This document shows positions 39,246 to 51,300 of a DNA stretch of 64,000 nucleotides, one piece after another (within the stretch, counting starts at the first letter, position 1; every line of letters starts with the position of its first letter). The notes under the pieces were generated by a model. The model was not told where the DNA came from. It worked only from the letters and a program-made list of their open reading frames with translations, and did no database searches. The stretch comes from Puniceicoccaceae bacterium (lineage in GTDB: Bacteria; Verrucomicrobiota; Verrucomicrobiia; Opitutales; Coraliomargaritaceae): assembly GCA_018402305.1 (NCBI GenBank), contig JAGYJE010000012.1:1-64000 (forward strand), written 5' to 3'. The translations under genes were made by a program, and so were the position numbers.

Positions 39246-39373
39246 AACTCAGCCACTCTTTAATCTTTTTTTTCCGTTCTCCTTCGCTGAACCTTTTTAA
39301 TAGCCTCTTTGGTAAATTTAAGTTGCTATCAAGCCGCCTCTCCTTTCTCTTGAAAATCTCTGTTTTTTAACCG
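39246..39373. other. Spacer between giants A and B
   Basis: 128 bases, pyrimidine-rich, with a run of eight T at 39266-39273 and further T runs near 39294 and 39363. I see no stable hairpin before the T runs, no convincing Shine-Dalgarno sequence before the ATG at 39374 and no promoter I would defend. Confidence 0.4.
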
Positions 39374-42300
39374 ATGCCTGCCTTCCCAAAACAAACCTCA
39401 AGTCGCTTCACGATTGAGGGTTTAGAGTCCCGGATCTTGCTCTCCGCAGTGCCCCTGGGTGCCGGTATGGGTGCCGGTATGGGTGCCGGTATGGATGACG
39501 GGATGGATCCGAGTGCGGATTCCGCGATGGGCACCGGATTAGATGCCGGGCAGATGACGGCGTCCTACGAAATCCAATACATCACGGAGGACGCGCAGGG
39601 TGCGCAGGGTGCGCAGGGCTTCGAGGATGCATGTGAAACCCAAGGAGAGGCCCCCCTCTGGGAAGGTGCCCAGCCCTTGGCTCAGCCCCAGCCCCTGGCT
39701 CAGCCCCAGGCCGATCTCGAGTCTTCGGCGCTCTCTCCAGCGGGCGATCAATTGCTTGCTTCGGGAGCCCTGCGCCTCAGCGAGGGGGCTGTTCTGAATG
39801 CAGCAGGTGAGTTTCTACAGGCAATTGAATCGGGCATGACGCTCGTCGCCAGCGAAATTCATGTCGCGGACGGCACAGTCCTGAGTTCAGTGGCATTCCG
39901 TGCCGAGCAGATCACTTTGGGTGCGGTTACCTGGTCCGGGGCAAATCGGATCGATGCGGCAGAGCTCTTTATCGATGGCGCGCAAGCCGCCCTTCCGGGG
40001 GCCACGCTCCAACTTAGCCCGGGGGCCGACGAAGCACCGATTTATCTCGGCCAGTCTGCAGATGGCGATGCCTTTACCCTGGATTCGCAAGCGCTCTCCC
40101 GGCTATCCGATGCGGGCTTTGCGCACCTTACGATTGGGCGTGCGACCGGGAGTCACTTATTCATGATTGATGGTCTTGCCTACGAGGGTGATTTGACGCT
40201 GCAGGCGCCCTTGGGTGACGGCTCGTTCAATATCCTCAGTGAAGTAAGCCATCGCGGGGGCACCTTAAATTACATCGGCACTGGAAATACCCAGTTCACC
40301 AGCGCGGATACCCTGACCGAGGCCGTGCCGGTCGCGGTCGACGATAGCGTGGAGCTGGTTTATACCGTCGACAACGAAAACACGATTCGTATCGACACCA
40401 CCGCTGGAGGAAACGCCGGCGGGGCGGATATCTCCATCACGGGTGATGTGCGTGGCTCGGATGAGGCGGGCGGGGGCACTCTCATTTTAAATGCAGGCAC
40501 CGATGGCACTATTTTGATTGGTGGGAATATCGGTACCTCAAAAGCCCTGGAGAAAATTGTTATCGAGAATGCCGCCGAGGTCATTATTGAAGGTAATATT
40601 CAGTTGCAGGGCCTGCAAATTGTGAATGGGGCCGGCGATGTGATCCTCGGCACAGATGCATCCAATTTTGTCAACGTGGAGGGCCTCGACTCGCAAAGCG
40701 GTGAGTTCCTTGTGAGGACCGCCGGTTCAATTACCGTGCAGGGTGATTTTGAGATGGTGAACGGGGACGCCACCTTCGACATCACCGGCAGCAGCGGCAC
40801 ACGGCAGTTGTGGATCAAGGGCGAGGTCGGCGTGGATGCGGGTGACCTGCTCATCGAACGTGCCAATCGTGTTTTGGTCTCTAATAATTTGTCGGTCTCG
40901 GGCACCTTCTCGCAGTTGGTGGGTCTCGATACGACTCGCTTCGAAAGTAATGTTAGCGCCGGGTCGATGGATCTGCGCGCCCATAACCAGATTCGCTTCG
41001 AGGGCGGCTTGCAGCTATTGAGTGGTGACTTAACCCTGGTCACAAATAATATCGATTTCCGCGGTGGCAATGCATCGGTCAGCGGGGCCTTCAACCAGGC
41101 AAATGAGTCAATTTCGGAGGCCTTCTTCCGGCCGAGCTCGGCGGACGTTGAGATGAATATCGGCTCGCCCCAAGGCGCCGGGAGTCTCTTTACCTTCTCA
41201 GCCACAGATATTGCCGCACTGGAAAATGGCTGGAGTTCGATCACCTTTGGCTACGAAACCGGAGCGACCAATCTGGCCCGGATCGGCTCGGCCACCTTCC
41301 TCGACGCGGTCACGATCCACGCTGGCTCGACCCTGGTCAACGGCCCGCTCGGTGCTCGCACGAGCTTAACGATGAACGCGGCAACGGGTGATATGACTTT
41401 CACTAATGGGGCCCAAACCTCGGTTGTGAACGAGCAACTAGGCAACCTTTGGCAGGAGAGCGCTATCACCATGACCGCGGCTGCGGGTGATATCCTTTTC
41501 AGTAACGGTGCCTTCACTGCAATCAGAAATACCGCCAACCCCGTCGGCGGGACCCCGGCGTCCACGATCACGATGACCGCCACGGTGGGCGCTATTCGCG
41601 ATGATTCCGCCAGCCCAGGCTTCCAAGAGGCCCGCGATTTGAGGCTCACGGCTGGTGGCGCGATCAGCCTTTACACCCGGACTGATAATATCTGGGCCGA
41701 GTCCACGGTGGCCGGCGCTATTGAAATTTTTGAGTTGGACGGCCTTCGTATCCACTCGGCCATTACTCAAGATGGGCCGATCGGATTTGATACCGGCGGC
41801 CTGACGCGGGTGGACTTGGCCCAATCCCGCACCGATCATGCCGATAACGCAATCGCTATTTCAGCGCTTGGATCCATCCTGGTCGGTGAAATTTTCGCGG
41901 GTGTCGAGGGTGCGGTTACCTTGAGTGCGGAGGATGCCATCGCCCGGATTGACGGGTTGGCCGATGCGGATCATCGCATCGTCGGTGATCTGCTGACGAT
42001 GCTTGCCGAAAGTGGTATCGGCGCCGTGGCGGCCCCGCTGTTAATTCGTAGCAATGGCCTCGATGCGGAAAATCTAAGCGGAGGCGATATTCGTATCACG
42101 CACGATGCGGAACGGGACGCCTTGAACGCCCGCCTGCATAATGCCTCGACCGGGCAGGGGGATTTGATCTCGCTGGACGTACTCGGGGCCGACCTGGTGC
42201 TCACGGAAATGTCGAATCTGAGTGATGGCGGGAGCTACCTCGATGTGGTGGGTGATATTTTGTTGGATGGTAGTCTGGATAGTCAGGCCGGCGCGGTGCG

Positions 42301-45300
42301 CGTCTCCGCGACAGGAACGGCTGAAATGGCCGCAGCGAGTTCGATTCAATCGGGCGGCGGTGATGTTGAACTAAGGGCCGGGCAGGGGATTGTTATGGCG
42401 GCCGATGCAGCGGTGCTCTCCGGCGGCGGGCAAATTATCCTGTCCGCTCAAACCAGTGCTTTGATTGGCATCGTCGATGCGCGCGACGACGCTACCACAC
42501 CGGGTGCGCAGTCCACCTGGGGCGATGTTGCCATTCTCGCCGGTTCCTGGTTGCGTGATCATGCTGCCAGTTCGGCTGTCAATATCCATGCAAATCAGCT
42601 GCACTTGTCGGCAGAAAGCGGTATTGGGCAAGTTCCCGATCAGGGCGACGAACGCACAATCGAAGTGGATGCAGCACTCCTCGCCGCCGTGCTTGGTTCC
42701 AGCGGGGATCTTGCGCTGCACGCGATCGCGGATCTGGTCACCGGGGTGCCCGAAACCTTTGCTTTTGATCGTCTCGCCGCCAATGGAGACATTTCATCCG
42801 GGACGCTGGGCGTCGATCCTCTGGGCGGAGTGTTGAATGGAAATACGACTGCCGGCGTGATTCGTCTCTCGGCCGCGGGTACGCTGACCCTTAAAAGTAA
42901 TGAATTGGTGGCCAATTCATCGGCCATCTCCACCGCTGGGGCAGGGAATGTCGTCCTGCTCGCGAATGCACTCGTGGTCGAAGACGCGATTCTTTCCAAT
43001 GGTGGCTCGATTTCTGCCGATAGTACGAATGATCTAACGGTGGGCCCTGGTGCCGCCGTGCGCACCAGCGCTTTGGGGACGATGGCCCTGCGTTCCTCGG
43101 CGGGCTCAATTCTGGCCGCCGCAGATAGTGCGTTCACGGTGAGCGATACGGCCATCGTTTTGAGCGCTCACAATTCAATCGAACTGGGCACGGTCTCGGC
43201 TCCGGGCGGTGCGGTTGGCTTGTCGGCGACCAATGGCTCTCTGCGGGCCGCCGCGAGCGGGGAGAGCTCCGGTAATGACGCGCGGACTGTGGTCACGGCC
43301 GACACTCTGGCCATTGTTGCCGGTGGACAAGTCAATGGGCCTACCGGCAGCGAGCAACGTTTTCGGGTATCCGTGGATACGATCAGTTTGACGGGTGGCT
43401 CGGGCAGTGACTACCGGGTTGATAACGATCAGGATCTCCTCATAGATACCACCAGCGCAAGTGCTGAGGTGTTCGACGGTCTCTTGGTTTCCAGTGTATT
43501 GGGCGTTTCAGCACAGAGTGATTTTGCGCTCAGCGGCGGGGGGCATGTCGATCTGAATGTCGAGGGCAACCTGACTCTGGCTCCAGGCCGCAGCCTCAGC
43601 ACAACGGCAGCCGGCACAATCGATTTGCAGGTCAGTGGTGCCATGACGATGGGCGCACGCTCGCTTGTGGAAAGTGAAAATGGTGACCTGAATATCACCG
43701 CGGGTGCTTCCATTGCGGTGGCGCGGATTGCCTCCAGCGAGGGAGCGATTCGGGTCGAATCCGAGAACGGGGTTCTCATGGACAGTGACCCCGATGAGAC
43801 AACGGTGGTGGACTTTGCCACCGCAGGCCACCTTGAGTTGATCGCTTTGAATGGTATCGGTGTCAACGCGGGCGACCGCGAGACCCTACAGGTCGCGATT
43901 GGAAGCCTCCGCGCGGTCACGACCGAGGGGGGCATTTTTATCGGCTCGGCCAACGCGTTTACCATCCGGGAAGCCGTCGCCAGCGGTTCACTCGCGCCGA
44001 TTGTCATGACCTCAGCCGGGTCGTTGACCCTCACTGGAAATGTCGAGGCTACGGGCGATCTGGTCTTGCGCGGGGAGCTTGGTTTTATTCAAGAGGCGGA
44101 CGCTGCAATTATTGGTGGGCAGGATGTCGCCCTGCAGTCCGGTGTGGATATGACCCTCGCGCGGGTGGAGACTGCGAATGCCGTGGCCCTCGAAGTGGCG
44201 GGCTCCTTGATGGGCTACGCTGAACCCGTTGAAGCGGCGATAGCGGCTGAGGCACTCCTCCTGAACCAAGTCGGCTCGGTCGGCACCGCCCTGCAGCCCT
44301 TGCACACCGATGTGGATCGGTTGGCCGCCGAGGTGACGGCAGGCGCGCTGGCTTTGGTTAATGAGGGCGATTTGACTATCGGCCCTGTTTTGGTGGAAAC
44401 CATTCCTGTCGGCACGGCTGATACGCTACCCCTGAGCGCCCGGAGCCAGTCAGGCGATCGGGTGGCCGTCACGGGCACGGGCACAGGTGTGTTTATCGAA
44501 GTCGACGGCAGCTTGACTACGGAGAGCGTTTCCGAAGCGTCCATTGAAACCGCGGCGGGGCTACCGCTATTGCTCGAAACCAGCGCCGGCCAAACCTGGA
44601 ATGGACGCTTTAGCCTCGGGGACGGCGCCGTCACACTGCGGGCAGGGGGTGCCATCACTCTGGATGCGGCTGCCACCTTCAGTAGTGCCGATGCATCAAT
44701 CCTCATCGAAACGGAGGCCACGTTCACATTGGCTGAGAATAGCGTCTTGAGCCGGGGCAGCGGCCCTCTACTGATCGACGCGGCCGGTGATTTCACCCTG
44801 GATAGTCAAATCACCGGCACTGGCCATGCGGCCCTCCTCGCCGGGAATTTTATTTTAGTTGGCGCTGCCAACCGCCTGCAAGCTACGGACCTGCTCCTCA
44901 GCAGTGCGCAGGGCATCGCCTCGGCCAGCCAGGCCCTGGTTACCGATGTCGACCGACTGGCTGCCCGAACGGGAGCGGCCGGGCTCTATCTTGAGAATAG
45001 CGGCGCCCTCACTATCGGGAATCTAGGCTTTAGCCTTGTATCCTTAGCCCCCGGTGCGCTTGAAAAAACAGCCTTCTCTGGCTTCCTTGGGGGCGTCGTG
45101 ACCGCTCAGGGTGGAGCCATTCAGATCGAGAATGCGGGCGCGGTCACAGTCGACCCGATCGCAGCGTCGGTGGAGGCCCTCCCCGGTAGCGATTTCGCCT
45201 TTTCCATTTTGTCCGATACTGCTGGCTCCGCTGGTAATGGGCTGGGTGTCTTTATCGTCCGTGACGACTCGGAGGCGACGCCGCTCAGTTCGGAATACAG

Positions 45301-48300
45301 CGAGGAGGATCGTTCGCTGCTTATTTATGTTGAAAATGGAGTCAATACTCTGGGCGAAATCCTCGACCTGATCAATGAGCATCCTGAGTTCCCAGGTCAG
45401 GCCGTTCTCTCGGGTGGGCTTGCTGACGGGTCGACGGTGTTCGATGTGCCGGCACTTGAATCGACCGCGTTTTTAGCCGCCGGAGGGAGCGAGGATGGCA
45501 TTCGCTCTGAAGTGACGGGTGTTTTGTCCGGCGGGGCCGATTCGGTTGCCTCCAGCGCCCAACTCCTGATTCCGGATAGTTTCTTTACCATTCGCATCAC
45601 CGCCGAAGAAGCGGGTGCCGCCATTAACAACGCGACCGTTCGCTTGCTGAACGAGGGGCCGCTGGAAGTTGCTGACGGAGGACGCCTCAATCCGGGGACA
45701 GATGCCGCCGTGATTGAGTGGGACGGGGAGAGCGCCTTGGAAATCTATGTGAATTTTGGCTTCACCACCGTCGGCACTGTTGTCGACCGCATTAACGAAC
45801 AAGTGGGTATTCCCTTTAGCGCTGAACTTGGCGGCACCTTTGATTCAGATTCGCTCTCTGTCGTGCTCGGCGATGCTCCGGTCTTAATGGAGTCAAATCT
45901 GCTGGCCTCCGCAAACCTGCGCCCGGTCGGTCCAAACAATGATTTTGAGGTCACGGCCAGCGGATCGGGTCCACTCTTTAACGGGATCCGCTTTGTCTTC
46001 CTGGACGACGGCACGGTCCCGGATGCGGGTGCCGAGGCCGCGTTTGATCCGATCAATAATGTCATGACGCTGCGTATCCAAAGCGGCGTCACGACCGCCA
46101 ACCAAATCGTGGCCGCCCTCAATCTCGAGGGCACCTTTGCTGCAGAAATCGTAGCGGAGGTCGATAGCCTGAATACGGGAAATGGTGCCGTTCAAGCGCA
46201 GCGCTTCCTAACCACGGGCGGCTCTGTCGCGGTGCGAGCATCCGCTTCCCTGCGCATGGTTGGCTCCGATAACGATGTCCTACTGACGGCCGAAGATCTG
46301 GGCGACGACTTTAATGGGATTGAAATCCGAACTCTTGGCGATAGCAGCGCCGCGCCGGGCTCTGTGGATGTTGACTACGATAGTGAGCTCAAACGACTCA
46401 CGCTTACCGTGAATCCCTTGTTCACCTCGGCTGCTCAGGTCGTCGATGCGGTTAATGCAGCCGCCGTTCCATTCACCGCCGCCTCCAACGGTTCCGGTAC
46501 CTTCGCTCTGGTTCAATACCCGGTCAGCTCGGGCGGCACGGGTGAGGTCGCGCGGGCTGAATGGATCGCCGCAGGTGATCAGAACGATTTCGAGATCGTT
46601 GCCAACTCGGCTTCCACCGCGCTGATCAACACGCGGGTTTTCCTCATCGACGACGGAAGCATCGCCAATGGCAGCGCCACGGCGACCTACCTGAGCGGGC
46701 CGCGCCACCTGATTGTCAATCTGCAAAGCGGTGTCACGACCGCAAACGATGTGCTCGCGGCAATTAATGACGCATCCATCCCGATGACCGCTACCTTGCT
46801 CAGCGGGAATGATGGCACTGGAGTCTACCAACTGAACGCGGCCGCATTTGCCGGAGGCATTAACGCTATTTCCGCTGCAACCTCATTTAGCCTGCCTTCC
46901 AGTGTGGCGCTTACTCTGACCGCCGACGAGGGCGGAGTCGGCGCAAATGGTATCGAGTTTGCCCTGGCCATTGATCCGTCCTTGGGCGCTAATGCCGCCT
47001 CGGTCGACTGGTTCGAAGTCGGCGGCAAGCGTCTCCTCCAGTTGCGGGTCGATGATGCGACTACCGAATGGTCCGTCATCGCAGACGCCCTGGCGGCCGA
47101 TGCAAATAGTCCTTTTACCTTGTCCGGTGACTTGTCGACTGCGGTGGGGTCCCTCGCCACCACCGATGGGGCCTCTAACGAAGGACGCATCAATCTCGCG
47201 GCCAGTGGCGCCATCAGCCTGCGCGGGCGCGTTGAAAGCCAAACGGGAGCCGTGCAACTCATCACTACGGGCGGCAGCTCTGCTGATTTGACCTTCGATT
47301 CCGAAACCGCGCGGATTGCAGCCATCGATGGGGTCAATCTCGAGATCGCCGGCAGCTTTGCCAACCTCGCCTCAGTGGAGGCACCGCTGGTGCGCGTTTT
47401 CGGGGAGTCCCCGCTCGCACTCACAACGGGTAGCCAAAGCTTGGTCTCGACTGAATCAGTTCACTTCCTGAGCGGTGGCGATTTGACTATTACGGGCGAA
47501 GGGCTCGCCATTCTGGATGGTTTTGACCGGGAGCAGTCGGCTCGTTTCGAAGCGGGCAATGACCTTACGGTCGATGCGGCTATCCGGACGGTTGCCGCCT
47601 CCATTGATGCGGATGGTAGCATCTTCACCATCTTTAAGGCCGAGCTGGATGGGGAGGGTAATCCGCTCTCCGCCTCCAGGCCGGTCGCGATTGAAGCCGA
47701 CAACGGTAACTACAACGTCTACGTGCTGCCCGATGTGGCTACCCATGCCAACATCATCGATGCGATCAATGCTCTGGAAATGAATGAGCTTCCGGTCTTC
47801 TTCGCCAACTTGGGGCGCCAAGACGGCACGCTCGCCATCGGCGAACACGCTTTCTTCATCACTTCGCTGACGGATGCAGTCATCCAAAATGTGTCCATCA
47901 GCTTCGCCGATCTGGAGGCCGCTCCGGTTCTCGCCAGTTTTGCCGGATCCACGCTTACACTCTTATTGAATGCCGCGGATGCGGCCACGGTTGAGGATGT
48001 CTTGCAGGCGCTCAACGGGCTTGGTGCCTTTGCTGCTACGACCTCAACCGTCGATACGTCGAGCTTCCTGCGAGGGGAGGCAGCCCGCAATTTCCAGAGC
48101 GATTACTCACTGGAAGTCATCGCGGATGCCGAACAGACCGAAGCGGTTATTCTCGATGAGGCCGACAACACCTTCTCGCTGAGCGCGCTTCCCGGTACCG
48201 CAACCCGCTTGGATCTGCTCAATGCCCTTATCGATACCGGGCTCTTCGCTGGCTCGGTTCCGAATCTCGATGCCCGACTCAATGTGGGTGACTTTACATT

Positions 48301-51300
48301 CTACCTGAACAGCGGAGCTGCTTTGGCCAGTGTTAATGTACAGGTCGGCTTCGTCGAAGCGGGCACGGTGGAGGCAAATTTTGATGAGGACTCTGGTGCG
48401 CTTGAGCTAACGCTTAATAATGTCGATGCCGCCTCCGGCCAGGATCTGCGCGACGCACTGGAAGCACTCGATTTTATTGTCTATTCACTGGATTCCGATT
48501 TAAGTGGAGTGGTCGATCCGCAATCAGCGGTCGCAGATTTAGAGGTGATTCCTGCAGACACCCGCGAAGCCGTACTCACCTTGGAGAACACGCTGAGCGT
48601 TTCTTTCCCAGTGGGGTCGGAAGGTGTGTTTGCGGATGTTCTTTTTGAGGTCGAGGGTATGCTCATTGCCCTGAACTGGTTGACCCCCTCAGTTGGCTTT
48701 GATTACACCACGACCACTTTTGAAGACAGTTTGAGCTCTGTGATCTCGGATGATACCGAGAGTGCGTCCGCTTCCTTGAGCTACGGTGCACAGGGCGTAT
48801 TTGGCTCGGCAACGCTTACGGTGGACGGCGTTGCCATTGCCATTGCTGCCCGATCCGCCGGGCTTAGCCTGGCCGCGGGGAATGACCTACGCATCACTTC
48901 CAGTGGCTTACTGGGTGGGGGCACGCTTGATCTCGAGGCTGGGAATGCCCTGGCGATCGCTGGTTCGATTGAGGGCGGCCCCATTGATCTACTTGCTGAA
49001 AACTCTATTACGCAATCCGGCTCCATTGAAGCCGTCGGCACCGGGGCCATTAGCCTGGTCAGCAGAGGGGGCGCTATCGAAATGTCCGGATCCGCGTCCA
49101 CAATCAGCGCCAGCGGCCCTGTCTTCTACCAGGCAGAAGGCGCGATTGAGATTGTCTCGATCGCCTCGAGTGGTGCAGCCCGTATCGACCTTGTCAGTGG
49201 CTCCGCGATCTCCGATGCGCTGGCTAACGAGAACCTGAATCTATCCACGGCTGGCTTCATTGCGTTGACCGCGCAAAGTGGTATCGGTGCCACCGGTTCC
49301 GCCGCCATTAATACCCGCTCCGGAAGTGTTCAATTGCGTAACTTTGGCGATAGTGGTGATGTCGTGGTCGCCGAATCCGCTGCCGGCGAGGCGCTCTCCA
49401 TTAGTGGACTGCGGCAAAACGCGGTCAGTGGCTGGTCCATCCTGAGCGCGGCTCAAGGTGATGTCCGCTTTGCTGGCCCGGTCTTTCATGCCTCTGATGG
49501 TGCCCTTTGGGTTCAGGCTGATAGTTCTATTATCGTCGAAAGTGCCGCCCCAATTACCCTGAACGGGGGGCTTCTGACCTTCCTGGCCGGTGATTCCATC
49601 GATTTAAGGGCAAACCTGGGCACTGCCGGTGGTGATGCCTGGTTGGAGGCCGGATCTGGCTCGCTGGAAATGCTTGCCGATACCACGCTGGATACCGGGG
49701 CCGGTAATGGATTTCTCTCCGCAGAAACCGATGTAACCCTTGCTCAGGTGCGGGCAAGTGGCTCCCTCCGCATAGCTTCCGATAGCGGCTCTGTCCTGCG
49801 GGCCGCCCTTAATGAACGCACAAATGTGCTCGCTACAAATTTACAGCTCTATGCGGGGGTCGCTGTTGGTGGTTTGGCTGCCAGTGAGGGTGCACTCATT
49901 ACTGAGGTCAGCTTGCTCAATGCCACCGCAGCCAGTGGTGTGCTCGCGATACGCGAACGCGATGGTCTCGCGATTGGTGATAGCTCCGTAACGGTTGCGT
50001 TTGCGGAGGCCGCCCGTAGTCATGGTTCGGATAGCTTTGAGGGAAGTCAGTGGACGCAGGCCGGGCTCGGTGACTCGGTGCTGCGCGTCGGAGGTGCGCT
50101 TGAAATTCAGACAAGCGCAAACGCTTCGCCAACGCTTGTCGTGGCGGGTAATTTACTCGTGGATGTTGCCGGTGATGTCACGGTCGATGGTGCTGTCGAA
50201 TTGACCAGCGGGTCCCTGCAGTGGCTCTCTGGCTCCGACTTCACTCTGAATGCCAATCTCGTTGTTGCGGGTGGCACCGCCCGCCTGGACTCGGAGGGCA
50301 ATTTCACGCAGGCAGCCGCCGCATCCATCACCGTTACGGATGCGAACGCAGTGATCGAGTCCGGTGCGGATCTGACGGTGGGCTCTATCGACCTGGGATC
50401 TGGTCATCTGGTCCTCGACGCCTTCGCAGGCATTGTTCAACAGAGCGATCAGCTAATCGAGGCCACTCAAATCCGGCTTTCCGCTGGTGGCGCTATCGCC
50501 AGTGCGTCCGATCCGGTTACTTTTGATGCCGCCCGCATCAGCGCGGTTGCAGGGGATTCCATCTTCCTGAAAGCCGCCAATTCTCTTAGGGTCGATACCG
50601 TAGGCGCGATTGATGTCGATACCGTTACGCTGCTCGGCGCAATTGGCGCCGCATACACAGTCGCCGCACAAAGCGATCTCACCTCAACGGCCAATAATGG
50701 CTCGATCGTGCTTCTTTTGGATGCGGGCGATTTGACCTTGAACGGTGGTTTGGCTGGAAGCTCGGAAAATACAGCGGTATCGGCTCATGGGTCGGGTAAT
50801 GTTTTACTGGATACACCGGGAGCGCTGGTTGCCAATGCGGATGTCCGCAGTGCGGATGGGCATATTAGCCTCGTTGCCGAAGGTGATTTGACGCTTAATG
50901 AAACTGCCGATGTGATTACCTCGGCTGCTTTGACAGTCTATTTAAGCTCGCAGACCGGCTCGATCACTATGGCTGATGACAGCTTCATTAGATCGCGCGG
51001 GGGTGATATTGTTTTGCAGGCGGCTCAGAATATTACCCTTGGTAGCGTCGCGACAAGTGGCTCGGTGGCCCTTCTCGCTACCGCCGGTTCAATTCTTGAT
51101 GGTGGGGAGACCTATCCGGATGTTGAGGCTGACGGCCTGCTCCTGAGCGCGGGTTCGGCTATCGGCACAAGCATGGACGCGCTCGAAATTTCAGTAAATA
51201 CGATCAGCGCTCGCGCCGCCAACGGTGGTATTTTCATCAGGGAGGACGACGGCCTGATCGTGGACGATGTGACCGTAAGCGTCGAGCGGGTCGATGCAGC

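Noticed and set aside
39266-39273. Run of eight T as a terminator between the giants
   Set aside because: No GC-rich hairpin precedes the T run.
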